Shown here: positions 15,634 through 24,819 of the stretch, piece by piece
How the letters are laid out: each line of letters starts with the position of its first letter
Position numbering within the stretch: the stretch's first letter is position 1
NCBI GenBank assembly: GCA_035276765.1
Contig: DATELH010000002.1
Location: 62,001 to 126,000 of the forward strand
Length of the DNA stretch: 64,000 nucleotides
Source: DATASD01 sp035276765
Lineage (GTDB): Bacteria > Patescibacteriota > Saccharimonadia > Saccharimonadales > UBA4665
Direction of reading: 5' to 3'
Made by a program: the position numbers and the translations under genes
Notes under the pieces: model-generated
Databases searched by the model: none
What the model saw: the letters and a program-made list of their open reading frames with translations, nothing else
Told to the model about the DNA's origin: nothing

Positions 15634-17043
15634 ATGAAAACACAAAATGTAGGGCGGGCGACGCGCAGGCCACGGCACGGGCGACGAGTGGTGTTTGTGG
15701 TACTTTGGGCGCTTTTTGGGGTTGTCGTTGTTAATGCAGCGCTGTGGATGATATACCATAATCGCACTTATCCGCGTACTACAATGGGGACGATGCACGT
15801 TGGCAATATGCCGTTTGACAAGGTGCAAACCGAAGAACAACAAACCAAAACGACGCAAACTATTTCTATAAACGCGGGAACGAAGCAGGCGAGTATAGGC
15901 TTGCAAGATGCGGGTGCACACTTTGACGCTGCTCGCACCAAGGCCAGCCTTACGGCCGGGCGGTCCTGGTTGCCGATTGTAGCTGTATTTACTCGGCACA
16001 CGGTGGCTGTGCCAGTGGCTTTTGACGATGTGCAACTTGCAGCTATCGCAACACGGACAAGTTCGGCCTTTCACATTGATCCAGTACCAGCAAAGGTGAT
16101 ATTAAACCAAACGCATTTTTCAGTTGCCGATGCCCAAAAAGGCTATGACCTCGACAAAAACAAACTGGGCGACGCCTTGCTACGGGCACTCGACAACGGC
16201 AAGGCCGCCGTTGCGGCGCCACTCATAACCAAAGCAGCGATAGGCCCTACAAAGTCCGAGCTACAAATCACCGCGCAAAAACTCGAAAAGACACTTGCGA
16301 GCAGCCTTACTTACACCTACGGTTCAAATAGTCACAAGGCGAGCCGCAATGATATTGCCGGTTTGTACAAAGCGAGTGGCACGGGTTATGTGCTTGATGA
16401 TTTCACGGTTCGCACTTACATTGCTACAACTGGTACGCAAATGGGTGTGCACCCCAAAGATCTCTCTGCTGCCGTAGAAACCACCAAGCAAACGGTGGCA
16501 AATGGCGGTACGGTAAGCGTGGTGCTGCAGCCGTTTGCAACGACCAAGACGTACCGCTACTGCGTGTCGAGCCGCGGTGCCGATGCGGCGGCGCAAGTGC
16601 CAGAGCTCAAGAAAAAACTGGCCAGCACTTATACCGATTTGCGCGGTTGGACACTCGACGGGCAGGTGCAGTTTGTGTACGTTACTAGCGGTTGCGACTT
16701 TACGGTATGGCTGGCTTCGTCGAACCAAATGTCAACGTTTGGCGCTATTTGCGACCCGGTATGGAACTGCGAGGTTGATAACAACGTGGTCGTTAACTTG
16801 GACCGCTGGTTGCAGACGAGTGACAGTTGGCGGGCTTACGGTGGGAGCGTCGAAGATTATCGCGACTTGCTCATCAATCACGAGACCGGGCATATGCTCG
16901 GATTCCACCATTTGACTTGTCCGGGTAAGGGCCAACCAGCGCCAGTTATGATGCAGCAATCGATTGATTTGCAGGGGTGTGTATTTAACGTGTGGCCGAC
17001 GCCCGCAGAGTTTGCTATGTTACGCAGTATGATCGGGCTATAG
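15634..17043 (+). CDS. Membrane-anchored DUF3152 metzincin-like metalloprotease
   Basis: 469 residues. A basic N-terminus and one transmembrane helix (about 18-37) anchor it. Residues ~60-285 resemble the PG_binding_4 modules of VanW/YoaR-type wall proteins. The C-terminal ~170 residues match DUF3152: INHETGHMLGFHH is a full HExxHxxGxxH zinc site (about 413-424), CPGKGQPAPVMMQQS gives the metzincin Met-turn, followed by LQGCVFNVWP. DUF3152 is otherwise mostly an actinobacterial domain. It likely cuts protein or peptide at the cell surface. Cys pairs in the catalytic domain suggest disulfides. Confidence 0.82.
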   Translation: MKTQNVGRATRRPRHGRRVVFVVLWALFGVVVVNAALWMIYHNRTYPRTTMGTMHVGNMPFDKVQTEEQQTKTTQTISINAGTKQASIGLQDAGAHFDAARTKASLTAGRSWLPIVAVFTRHTVAVPVAFDDVQLAAIATRTSSAFHIDPVPAKVILNQTHFSVADAQKGYDLDKNKLGDALLRALDNGKAAVAAPLITKAAIGPTKSELQITAQKLEKTLASSLTYTYGSNSHKASRNDIAGLYKASGTGYVLDDFTVRTYIATTGTQMGVHPKDLSAAVETTKQTVANGGTVSVVLQPFATTKTYRYCVSSRGADAAAQVPELKKKLASTYTDLRGWTLDGQVQFVYVTSGCDFTVWLASSNQMSTFGAICDPVWNCEVDNNVVVNLDRWLQTSDSWRAYGGSVEDYRDLLINHETGHMLGFHHLTCPGKGQPAPVMMQQSIDLQGCVFNVWPTPAEFAMLRSMIGL

Positions 17044-17073
17044 CGACGGCTCGTCATATGCGTCGCGTTGTTG

Positions 17074-17079
17074 TATACT
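17074..17079 (+). promoter_or_regulatory. -10 element of the lemA unit
   Basis: TATACT, followed by AAGGAG and ATG 17106. Confidence 0.5.
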
Positions 17080-17105
17080 AAAAAGACAGATATAAGGAGT
17101 TAGAC

Positions 17106-17669
17106 ATGACAGTATGGATTATCGTTGCAGTAGTGGTGGTGCTGGTTTTGGTGCTCGCTGCAATGTACAACGGGTTGGTCCGGTTGAACGTGCGCGCCCA
17201 AGAGGCTTGGAGCGATATCACGGTTCAGTTGAAACGCCGTTACGACCTCATCCCCAACCTTGTGAACACTGTTAAAGGGTACGCGACACACGAAAAAACG
17301 GTATTTGAAGACGTTACGCAGGCACGCGCCAACGCGCTGAGCGCCCAGGGAGTTGAAGAGACGGCCAAGGCCGAAAACCAGTTTTCGCAAACACTGAAAA
17401 GTTTGTTCGCAGTAGCCGAGTCTTATCCGGATCTGAAAGCCAGTGCCAACTTTCAGTCTTTGCAAGACGAACTCACGGACACCGAAGACAAAATCCAGGC
17501 GGCCCGCCGATTTTACAACGGCGTAGTGCGCGATTTTAATACCAAGCGCAAAGTATTCCCAACCAGCGTTTTCGCTAACATGCTCGGGTTTAAGGCCGAC
17601 AAACCGTTCTTTGAACTCGACGAGTCTGCCATGGCTGAAGCCTCGAAGCCAGTTGACGTAAAGTTCTAA
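17106..17669 (+). CDS. lemA: LemA family protein
   Basis: 187 residues. One N-terminal transmembrane helix (3-22) is followed by the LemA signature YNGLVRLNVRAQEAWSDITV and LKRRYDLIPNLVNTVKGYA, then long helices (ARRFYNGVVRDFNTKRKVFP). Length and order match the family. LemA proteins are membrane-bound helical bundles of unclear function, often next to HtpX or TPM proteins. The htpX gene follows after 46 bp, as in many bacteria. AAGGAG precedes the ATG. Confidence 0.95.
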   Translation: MTVWIIVAVVVVLVLVLAAMYNGLVRLNVRAQEAWSDITVQLKRRYDLIPNLVNTVKGYATHEKTVFEDVTQARANALSAQGVEETAKAENQFSQTLKSLFAVAESYPDLKASANFQSLQDELTDTEDKIQAARRFYNGVVRDFNTKRKVFPTSVFANMLGFKADKPFFELDESAMAEASKPVDVKF

Positions 17670-17715
17670 GCTTGCCTTCAGCAGCCAAGTCCATACTAGT
17701 CAGGGAGTTTGATAC

Positions 17716-18591
17716 ATGTACAGCCAAATCGCGAGTAACAAGCGTAAGACCATTTTTATTATGTTCTTTTTTATGGTGGTTGCAGGAGTGTTGGCTTGGA
17801 TTTTTGGACAGTATACCGGTAGCGAAAGTCTGACGGTTGCCGTACTGATCGGCGCGCTGTGCTACGCAGCCATCAGTTATTTTGCAGGAAGTCGGATGTC
17901 GCTTGCTTTGAACGGGGCGCACGAAATCCAAAAGCGGGACAACCCTCGGCTGTGGCGCATTGTCGAAAATCTGGCAATTACGGATGGCTTGCCGATGCCC
18001 AAAGTGTACGTTATTGACGACCCGGCGCCGAACGCTTTTGCTACTGGCCGTGACCCGAACCACTCGGCCGTGTGCGCCACCACCGGCTTGCTCGAAATCA
18101 TGAACGACGACGAACTACAAGGAGTATTTGCGCACGAACTTGGCCATGTCAAAAACTACGACATCCGGGTGAGCATGATTGCTTTCGCGCTCTCGGCTAT
18201 TATTTCAATTTTGGCCGACATTATTTTGCGCATGACTTGGTTTCGTAGCAACGACCGCGAAAACAACAATCAGGCGGTCATTATTATTGGGATTGTGGCG
18301 GCAATTATTGCGCCGGTGGTTGCAACGCTTATCCAGTTGGCTGTTTCTCGCAAGCGGGAATTTTTGGCAGATGCCACCGGGGCGCTTACCACGCGTTATC
18401 CCGAGGGTCTAGCCAGTGCCCTCGAAAAAATCGCCCAAACCGGCAGCGTGCTGCGCCGGCAAAATACTTCGACTGCACATTTCTTTTTTGCGAATCCACT
18501 AAAAGGACACGGCCTAACCAATTTGTTCAGTACCCACCCGCCCATTGAAGAACGCGTCCGCCGCTTGCGCGAGATGGGAACACACGCATAA
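17716..18591 (+). CDS. htpX: HtpX family membrane zinc metalloprotease
   Basis: 291 residues. Two N-terminal transmembrane helices, then FAHELGHVKN (HExxH, about residue 140), two further helices (AFALSAIISILADIIL, AVIIIGIVAAIIAPVVATLI) and SRKREFLADATGAL, whose Glu is the third zinc ligand. The end has FSTHPPIEERVRRLREM, characteristic of HtpX. It degrades misfolded membrane proteins. GGGAG precedes the ATG. It is in an operon with lemA and the next gene (2-bp gap). Confidence 0.95.
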   Translation: MYSQIASNKRKTIFIMFFFMVVAGVLAWIFGQYTGSESLTVAVLIGALCYAAISYFAGSRMSLALNGAHEIQKRDNPRLWRIVENLAITDGLPMPKVYVIDDPAPNAFATGRDPNHSAVCATTGLLEIMNDDELQGVFAHELGHVKNYDIRVSMIAFALSAIISILADIILRMTWFRSNDRENNNQAVIIIGIVAAIIAPVVATLIQLAVSRKREFLADATGALTTRYPEGLASALEKIAQTGSVLRRQNTSTAHFFFANPLKGHGLTNLFSTHPPIEERVRRLREMGTHA

Positions 18592-18593
18592 TT

Positions 18594-19607
18594 ATGGCCA
18601 CCAAAACTCCTACGAAAACCGCCAAAAAACCAAAAGCTGCCACGGCAAAGTTGAAAGCATCCAAAGTGCAATCTAAAGAACCAACCAAAAACCAGCCAGC
18701 GTCGCGGCAACTCAAGACACCGAAGTACAAAACTTTTCGCCTACAAAAACGCATTAAGGCCCCGCAGCCAAAATTGCCCAACGGATTTCGTTTGTTTGGC
18801 CGGGCCGTAAAGGTGCTTGTAAAAAACTGGAAATTCTTTGGCGGCATCGTACTGGTCTATTCTTTTTTGAACGTTATTTTTGTAACTGGCTTGAGTGCCG
18901 GCGGCAGCATCACGTCTCTCAAACGAAGCCTGGACGCATCGCTACAAGCGCATGGACCGAGCCTCGACACAGGCACGACTATTTTAACCTACATGTTCGG
19001 CAACCCCGGTAGTGCAAGTGGTACGGCCACCAGTGGCTATCAAATTATTTTGCTTGTTATTGCCAGCCTGGCGCTCATTTGGGGGCTGCGCCAAATATAC
19101 GCCAAAGACAAAAGTGCCCGTATCCGCGACGCGTACTATCTTGGCATGTATCCGCTCGCGCCGTTCATGCTCGTTATTTTTGCGATGGGTTTGCAATTGG
19201 TGCCTATCGCACTCGGCGCTACATTGTATAGCACGGCGATGACTGGCGGCGTGGCCGTATCCGCATTTGAAAAGGCGACGTGGGGCACGCTGTTCTTTTT
19301 CTTAACGGTATTATCGCTATACTTAATTTGCTCATCTTTGTTCGCGCTGTACATTTCGACGCTCGAAAACATGACGCCGATGAAAGCGCTGCGCTCGGCA
19401 CGTACCTTAGTGCGGTACCGCCGCTGGTCAATTATGCGCAAGGTTTTGCTGCTGCCGCTCATTTTGCTGGTTGCTGCCGTTGCCATTATGTTGCCGGTCA
19501 TTTGGTTTCTTACACCGGCCGCGCCCTGGATTTTCTTCGTGCTTACTATGCTTGGTTTGGCCATAACGCATAGCTATTTGTATGCGTTATATAGGGAGCT
19601 GCTGTGA
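18594..19607 (+). CDS. Polytopic membrane protein with Lys/Ala-rich N-terminus
   Basis: 337 residues. Residues 1-65 are Lys/Ala/Thr-rich and likely disordered (KTPTKTAKKPKAATAKLKAS). Six or so hydrophobic helices follow (FFGGIVLVYSFLNVIFV, IILLVIASLALIWGL, LAPFMLVIFAMGLQLVPIAL, LFFFLTVLSLYLICSSLFAL, LLLPLILLVAAVAIMLPVIWF, WIFFVLTMLGLAI). The segment TLENMTPMKALRSARTLVRYRRW resembles glycerophosphoryl-diester-phosphodiesterase-type membrane domains, but I do not assign it. It follows htpX by 2 bp and overlaps ligA by 4 bp. Confidence 0.75.
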   Translation: MATKTPTKTAKKPKAATAKLKASKVQSKEPTKNQPASRQLKTPKYKTFRLQKRIKAPQPKLPNGFRLFGRAVKVLVKNWKFFGGIVLVYSFLNVIFVTGLSAGGSITSLKRSLDASLQAHGPSLDTGTTILTYMFGNPGSASGTATSGYQIILLVIASLALIWGLRQIYAKDKSARIRDAYYLGMYPLAPFMLVIFAMGLQLVPIALGATLYSTAMTGGVAVSAFEKATWGTLFFFLTVLSLYLICSSLFALYISTLENMTPMKALRSARTLVRYRRWSIMRKVLLLPLILLVAAVAIMLPVIWFLTPAAPWIFFVLTMLGLAITHSYLYALYRELL

Positions 19608-21631
19608 GCAAGCTCACGAAACCGCAAGCCGAGGAACGCATCAAAAAACTGCGGAATCTCATAAACGATTACCGGTATCATTACCACGTGCTCGACGAAT
19701 CCACGATGAGCGAAGCCGCTGCCGATTCGCTCAAACATGAATTGTCGCAATTGGAGGCGCAGTTTCCGGAGTTAATCACGCCGGACAGCCCCACGCAGCG
19801 CGTGGCTGGCGCTGCTTTGCCGGGGTTTACGCAGGTTCGCCACAGTTCGCGCATGACAAGCCTCAACGACGTTTTTAACCGCGACGAAGTGGCGGCCTGG
19901 ATTACGCGCACCGAAAAACTGGCGCCCGACAACACCTTGGAATTTTTTGTCGACCTTAAAATGGACGGCTTCGCTTGTGCGCTGATATACGAAGACGGCA
20001 AATTCGTACGCGCCGTGACACGCGGCGACGGTTTTGTAGGTGAAGACGTGACGACGAACGTGGCCACCATCGACAGCGTGCCGTTTGAGCTGCGCCACGA
20101 CAAAAAATACGAACAGTTTTTGCGCGGGCGTACCGAAATCCGCGGCGAAATCATTATGTACAAAAAAGATTTTGAGGCCATGAACGAACGGCGCAAAGCC
20201 GAAGGCAAGCCATTGTTTATGAACCCGCGCAACACTGCCGCAGGCTCGGTGCGGCAGCTCGACCCAAAGCTGACGGCGCAGCGGCCCTTGCGTTTCCGGG
20301 CGTACGACTTGCGCTGTGACGACCCCGCGCAAGTACCAACTCACATGTTTGCTTACGAAGCTTTGCGTGGGCTCGGCATCGCTGCTAATCCGCAGGCCAC
20401 CGTGTTTACCCAGCTCGATGATATCATGCAATTTGTTGACGAGTGGGATACGAAACGCCACGACTTGCCGTTTAATACGGACGGTTTGGTACTAAAAATT
20501 AACGACCGCGTATTGTATGGTCGTCTGGGCATTGTGGGCAAGGCGCCCCGCGGCGCGGTGGCTTACAAGTATGCCGCCGAAGAAGCGACAACTATTGTGC
20601 GCGACATTGTGCTAAGTATCGGCCGCACCGGCGCCGCCACGCCTGTGGCCGTATTTGACCCTGTGGTTGTGGCCGGCACCACGGTGCAGCACGCCAGCTT
20701 ACACAACGCCGACGAAATCGCACGCAAAGACATTCGCGTTGGCGATACGGTGGTCATCTTTAAGGCTGGCGACATTATTCCACAGGTACTCCGAGTGCTG
20801 CCCGAACTCCGGCCGAAAAAGACCCGCACATTCGACATGGAAAAAGAGCTGGCTCGGCAGTATCCTGAGCTGTCGTTTGTGCGCCCCGAGGGCGAAGCGG
20901 TGTACCGCGTGAAGGGGGCGACCGCCAAGCTCCTGCTCAAGCAAGCGCTCGAGCACTTTGCCAGCAAGTCGGCGCTCGACATCGACACGCTTGGCGAAAA
21001 AAATGTCGAGGCGCTGGTGGATGCCAAGCTGGTACACGACCTTGCCGACGTGTACACACTTACCAAAGAGCAAGTGATTGAGCTTGACCGTTTTGCGGAG
21101 GTTTCAGCGGGCAAGTTAGTAGACGCAGTGCAAGCGGCCAAAACGCCAGAGTTGCCGCGCTTTATTTTTGGGTTGGGCATTCGGCATGTCGGTTCGCAAA
21201 CCGCGATCGACCTAGCGGAACATTTTGGCTCGCTCGCAAAATTGGGTAAGGCCACGCTCGATGAGCTCCTGCAGGTTGAAGGCATTGGCGAAGTGGTGGC
21301 TGAGTCAATTTTGGGCTGGTTTGCTGATCCTGACAACCAAAAACTGCTGGAAAAATTTGAGAAATTGGACGTGAAGCCGCACTATGAGTCGCGTGCACGC
21401 GGCCCGCTGCATAGCAAAAGTTTCGTGGTTACCGGCACGCTCGAACATATGAGCCGCGATGAAGCCGCCGATAGAATCCGAAACTTAGGCGGTACGTTCC
21501 AAACATCGGTCGGCAAGGATACCTCGTATTTGGTGGTGGGCAAAAATGTGGGTGCCAGCAAACTGCAAAAGGCCGAAAAACTTGGCACCACACAGATCGA
21601 CGAACAGCAACTCATAGCAATGATAAAGTAG
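19604..21631 (+). CDS. ligA: NAD-dependent DNA ligase LigA, zinc-finger cysteines missing
   Basis: 675 residues, the normal length. It has the Ia domain, adenylation site LKMDG (Lys119; the usual upstream E of E-x-K-x-D-G is D), ligase motifs TRGDGFVGEDVT, GRTEIRGEI and FMNPRNTAAGS, OB fold (GRTGAATPVAVFDPV), HhH repeats (IFGLGIRHVGSQTA, EGIGEVVAES) and a BRCT domain (FVVTGTLEHMSRDEA). Between OB and HhH the zinc finger normally has four Cys; here residues ~410-450 (FVRPEGEAVYRVKG) contain none. It seals nicks with NAD+. The start is a GTG overlapping the previous TGA. Confidence 0.96.
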   Translation: MSKLTKPQAEERIKKLRNLINDYRYHYHVLDESTMSEAAADSLKHELSQLEAQFPELITPDSPTQRVAGAALPGFTQVRHSSRMTSLNDVFNRDEVAAWITRTEKLAPDNTLEFFVDLKMDGFACALIYEDGKFVRAVTRGDGFVGEDVTTNVATIDSVPFELRHDKKYEQFLRGRTEIRGEIIMYKKDFEAMNERRKAEGKPLFMNPRNTAAGSVRQLDPKLTAQRPLRFRAYDLRCDDPAQVPTHMFAYEALRGLGIAANPQATVFTQLDDIMQFVDEWDTKRHDLPFNTDGLVLKINDRVLYGRLGIVGKAPRGAVAYKYAAEEATTIVRDIVLSIGRTGAATPVAVFDPVVVAGTTVQHASLHNADEIARKDIRVGDTVVIFKAGDIIPQVLRVLPELRPKKTRTFDMEKELARQYPELSFVRPEGEAVYRVKGATAKLLLKQALEHFASKSALDIDTLGEKNVEALVDAKLVHDLADVYTLTKEQVIELDRFAEVSAGKLVDAVQAAKTPELPRFIFGLGIRHVGSQTAIDLAEHFGSLAKLGKATLDELLQVEGIGEVVAESILGWFADPDNQKLLEKFEKLDVKPHYESRARGPLHSKSFVVTGTLEHMSRDEAADRIRNLGGTFQTSVGKDTSYLVVGKNVGASKLQKAEKLGTTQIDEQQLIAMIK

Positions 21632-21645
21632 TGGGAGGAGGGCAC

Positions 21646-22356
21646 ATGCGAAAACAGGAGCGAAACACTTTATATTGCTTTTCGCCGCCGGTTATGATCG
21701 CCACGTGCATCATCGAAGTGTCTTTGATGCTCTACACGTTTGTACGGTACAAGTTCAATCCGCTAACTCGGCTCGTTGGTGCGATGCTGGTTTGCTTGGC
21801 GATATTCCAGCTGGCAGAGTTTATGGTGTGTCGAAACGTAGGCGGAAATGGGCTTGTGTGGTCGCGCGTTGGTTTTATGGCGATCACCTTATTGCCGCCG
21901 CTCGGCATCCATGTGCTATATACCATAGCTGGCGCCAAAAAGCGTCCGCTGCTTTGGTTGGGATATGCGTCCGCCGCCGCTTTTTTGGCGTTTTTCGCTG
22001 TGGCCGGCCATTCGATTACCGGCCATAGTTGCCTTGGAAATTATGTTATTTTTGAGTTGGCGCCGGGCTCGGGCTGGTTGTACGGCCTCTATTACTATGC
22101 GTTTTTGGTGGCGGCGTTGCTGCTTGGCTGGTATTATCTGCGGCATGCGGGCAAGCGACCGAAGCGCGCCATCTCCGGTGTTATGCTCGGCTATGCCATA
22201 TTTTTATTGCCAAGTACCACGGCGCATATGCTGTCGCCCGAAACACTCAATGCTATTCCTTCAGTAATGTGTGGTTTTGCGGTGTTATTGGCATTTGCGA
22301 TGTGTTTTATAACACTGCCGGCGGCGCTGAAAACTAAGACAAGGAGGGCACGATGA
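21646..22356 (+). CDS. Seven-helix membrane protein, histidine-kinase-N-terminal-like
   Basis: 236 residues, almost entirely hydrophobic helices. The pattern (helices near 15-32, 40-58, 70-90, 98-115, 130-152, 165-185 and 195-215) resembles the 7TM sensor region found at the N-terminus of some histidine kinases, but no kinase domain follows. The start at 21646 has GGGAGGAGGG just upstream; a GTG at 21631 is less likely. It lies between ligA and the next orphan, with an ATGA overlap to the latter. Confidence 0.68.
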   Translation: MRKQERNTLYCFSPPVMIATCIIEVSLMLYTFVRYKFNPLTRLVGAMLVCLAIFQLAEFMVCRNVGGNGLVWSRVGFMAITLLPPLGIHVLYTIAGAKKRPLLWLGYASAAAFLAFFAVAGHSITGHSCLGNYVIFELAPGSGWLYGLYYYAFLVAALLLGWYYLRHAGKRPKRAISGVMLGYAIFLLPSTTAHMLSPETLNAIPSVMCGFAVLLAFAMCFITLPAALKTKTRRAR

Positions 22357-22883
22357 TCGACGAAATAAACCAAGCGCTCGAAGCGTATCATGTCAAATGG
22401 CACGAGTTGATTGCGAAGCGCAGCGACAAAGCTTTTTTCGAGGCGCTCAAGCCGGTGGCAGTGGGTTGGAAAGTGGCCGGCCGCGCCGAATACGAGCGCC
22501 TGTACACCGAGCTTCACGACCAATGCGATCAAATCATCGAAACCTGGATGAACAATCGTTGGATAGCAAAAATGCATTTGCGCGATAGCAAACTCGACGG
22601 CAACCTTGAAATCATCAAAATTATGCAACGGCGGCCAGGTTCGAACGATGCCATCGGGCTCGACCACCTGGATTTTTACGGGCCGACAGTGGACAAAAAG
22701 GGCGAGGCGATACTAAAGGCTGAGCCAGGCCTCAAGTGGTCACGCGAAAGCAACGACCTTATTTCGGGTTACGAGTGGTTATCGCTGTGGTTTGATGGCG
22801 CCGAGACGAAGCTGCGCTCGTCGACTGTGCTCGATGTTATTGGCGCGGAGCTAACCGAGCTTAGTCAAAAGATCAAAATGTAA
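22353..22883 (+). CDS. Hypothetical protein (176 aa)
   Basis: A soluble protein: an N-terminal helical half (MIDEINQALEAYHVKWHELI) and a strand-rich C-terminal half (AIGLDHLDFYGPTV, WSRESNDLISGYEWLSLWFD). No family was recognised. It overlaps the upstream membrane gene by 4 bp and the ITPase-like gene by 1 bp, so it is tightly coupled to both. Confidence 0.72.
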   Translation: MIDEINQALEAYHVKWHELIAKRSDKAFFEALKPVAVGWKVAGRAEYERLYTELHDQCDQIIETWMNNRWIAKMHLRDSKLDGNLEIIKIMQRRPGSNDAIGLDHLDFYGPTVDKKGEAILKAEPGLKWSRESNDLISGYEWLSLWFDGAETKLRSSTVLDVIGAELTELSQKIKM

Positions 22884-23431
22884 TGCAAGACTTGGTTTTT
22901 ATCACCGGCAACCAATACAAGGCCGATTATTTGGCAAAATGGTTAGACAGAGAAATCGAGCACCAAAAGGTCGATCTCGACGAAATTCAGTCGCTCGATC
23001 CGCGCGCTGTGGTCGAGCACAAAGTAAAGGTAGCCTACGACGTTGTGCACAGGCCGGTCTTGGTCGAAGACGTATCGCTCACTTTTATGGCGCTCGGCCA
23101 CTTGCCAGGCACGCTCGTAAAATGGTTTTTGCAAGAGTTGGGCCAGGAAGGTTTGTGTGAACTTGGTAACAAATACGCCGACAAGCGTGCCACCGCAGCC
23201 ATAACTTACGCCTTCTACGACGGCAAAGAAATCCACTTTTTCGAAGTTGCCGTATCGGGCACGCTCGCGCCCAAACCGCGCGGTGAAAGCCATGGTTGGA
23301 ACTCGCTTTTTATTCCCGACGGTTACGACCAAACCTATGCCGAAATGGATGACAAGACTTTTCATGCCTGTAGTCACCGCGGCCAAGCGCTCGAAAGACT
23401 CAAAGCATATCTCGAAAAACTTGACAAATAG
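22883..23431 (+). CDS. Ham1/RdgB-type non-canonical purine NTP pyrophosphatase
   Basis: 182 residues. FITGNQYKADYLAKWL carries the TGNxxK triphosphate motif. VLVEDVSLTFMALGHLPGTL followed by VKWFL parallels the E-D-x-G-L-x-L-x-A-L-x-G-x-PG segment of ITPA/RdgB; the usual Gly after ED is Val. The end has DDKTFHACSHRGQALERL, matching the SHR-A motif. It hydrolyses dITP, XTP and similar nucleotides to the monophosphate, keeping them out of DNA, which fits its place after ligA. The ATG overlaps the previous TAA by one base. Confidence 0.85.
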   Translation: MQDLVFITGNQYKADYLAKWLDREIEHQKVDLDEIQSLDPRAVVEHKVKVAYDVVHRPVLVEDVSLTFMALGHLPGTLVKWFLQELGQEGLCELGNKYADKRATAAITYAFYDGKEIHFFEVAVSGTLAPKPRGESHGWNSLFIPDGYDQTYAEMDDKTFHACSHRGQALERLKAYLEKLDK

Positions 23432-23443
23432 TGCAAGCAAGTT

Positions 23444-23554
23444 ATGCTTAAAGTGATCGTGCGCTTCAAGCGGCGCGTGAAACAAAAACCATTAAAACAA
23501 AATGGCCAAGCGACCCGCCGCGGGTGGGCGCGCACGAACAAGAACCGCTCATAA
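23444..23554 (+). CDS. Possible 36-aa basic peptide
   Basis: An ATG ORF with 14 Lys/Arg among 36 residues (MLKVIVRFKRRVKQ...). It begins 12 bp after the ITPase-like stop and ends in the terminator stem. The Shine-Dalgarno is weak. It may be a real small basic protein or chance. Confidence 0.25.
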   Translation: MLKVIVRFKRRVKQKPLKQNGQATRRGWARTNKNRS

Positions 23555-23568
23555 AAAGGCGGTTCTTT
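23540..23568 (+). terminator. Terminator of the ligA operon
   Basis: AAGAACCGC / GCGGTTCTT (9 bp), 10-nt loop, short T run. Confidence 0.8.
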
Positions 23569-23644
23569 GTAATGGTGCTTGGTGCTTGCCCCCTGAAAGC
23601 CTTACAATACCATTAGTACAACTTCGCCTAGTAAAGGAACTGGT

Positions 23645-24574
23645 ATGATTAAGTATTATTACCGCAGTTTGCGGCGGCAGAATATCCAGCAAATCAATGA
23701 ATACAAGCGAGGGACGTGGGTGTACGTGGAGGCACCCTCAGAAAAAGAGTTGGGGCAGCTGGCCGAAAAGTTCGGGCTGGATTTAGGCCACTTACAAGAC
23801 GCTATCGACGAAGACGAAATGCCGCGTCTCGAGAAAGAAGGCGACCACGCCTATATCTTTATGCGCTTTGCATACAAAAACAGCGATAACGAGATCGTGA
23901 CAGCACCGCTGTTATTTGTGTTTACCGATGACGGCTTGGTCACGGTTTCGCTTGTGCGCTTTCCGGCGCTCGACCGTTTTTTGGCGGCACGAGTTGATTT
24001 TGCCACCACGCAGCGCGCAAAATTAGTGCTGCAAATTTTGCATGAGATGGTCGAGCAATACGACACCTTTATTTCCGGCACCAGCAAACAGATCAAATTT
24101 ATCCGTTCGCGCCTGCGTGGGCACGGCATCAGCAATAAAGATTTTGTGGATTTCGTGACTATCGAAGATGAGTTGAATGAATTTTTAGGGGCGCTCCAAC
24201 CAACCAACGCCACCTTGCGCCGCCTGCTACTTGGCCGGCACATGCCGCTGTTCGAAGAAGATCAAGACATTGTGGAAGACTTGCTACTCGCCAACGAACA
24301 GTCTATCGAGGCCTGTAGTTCAAACATCAAATCTATCGTGAATATCCGCGAGGCGTACACCTCGATCAGTTCCAACAACTTGAACCAGACCATGAAGGTG
24401 CTCACCGTCGCTACTGTTATCATCGCGCTGCCCAATCTGTTTTATGGCATGTACGGCATGAATGTGCCGCTGCCGTTGCAGCATGAGCCGTGGGCATATT
24501 GGGCGGTGCTAGGCTTTACCTTGGCCATCGTAATAGTAGGTTTGTGGCTTGCGCGCCGCAAGCGGATTATTTAG
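23645..24574 (+). CDS. corA: CorA-type Mg2+/Co2+ transporter
   Basis: 309 residues. The N-terminal cytosolic domain and long stalk helix (VLQILHEMVEQYDTFISGTS) are followed by two C-terminal transmembrane helices. The first ends in YGMYGMNVP, the invariant GMN selectivity motif. Length fits the family. It carries divalent metal ions inward as a pentamer. AAAGGA precedes ATG 23645. It is monocistronic between two terminator/tRNA units. Confidence 0.95.
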   Translation: MIKYYYRSLRRQNIQQINEYKRGTWVYVEAPSEKELGQLAEKFGLDLGHLQDAIDEDEMPRLEKEGDHAYIFMRFAYKNSDNEIVTAPLLFVFTDDGLVTVSLVRFPALDRFLAARVDFATTQRAKLVLQILHEMVEQYDTFISGTSKQIKFIRSRLRGHGISNKDFVDFVTIEDELNEFLGALQPTNATLRRLLLGRHMPLFEEDQDIVEDLLLANEQSIEACSSNIKSIVNIREAYTSISSNNLNQTMKVLTVATVIIALPNLFYGMYGMNVPLPLQHEPWAYWAVLGFTLAIVIVGLWLARRKRII

Positions 24575-24615
24575 GGGGCGTATACAAGGCACTCGAAAAA
24601 GCGCGGGCAGCTTGA

Positions 24616-24644
24616 TTGTGTTACAGGGGGAAGTTTGGTAAAAT
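24616..24644 (+). promoter_or_regulatory. Promoter of tRNA-Ala
   Basis: TTGTGT, 17-bp spacer, TGG-TAAAAT; predicted +1 near 24651. The ~78-nt 5' leader before the tRNA is unusually long and holds a small hairpin (TTTTGT-GGC-TACAAAA). Confidence 0.6.
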
Positions 24645-24728
24645 ACTCTCGTTGTAGTTTTGTGGCTACAAAAGCTGGGCGGTTTTCGGTTCGTCCGATT
24701 CGGCAAAAAGGCGCCACCAGCACTTTCT

Positions 24729-24805
24729 GGGGCTGTAGCTCAGTTGGCTAGAGCGCATCCATGGCATGGATGAGGTCCAGGGTTCGAGTCCCTGTAGCTC
24801 CACCA
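24729..24805 (+). tRNA. tRNA-Ala (anticodon GGC)
   Basis: Acceptor stem ggggctg/tagctcc (two G-U pairs), encoded CCA, anticodon stem catcc/ggatg around ATGGCAT giving GGC; 77 nt. Confidence 0.95.
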
Positions 24806-24819
24806 AAATGACCAAGTTC

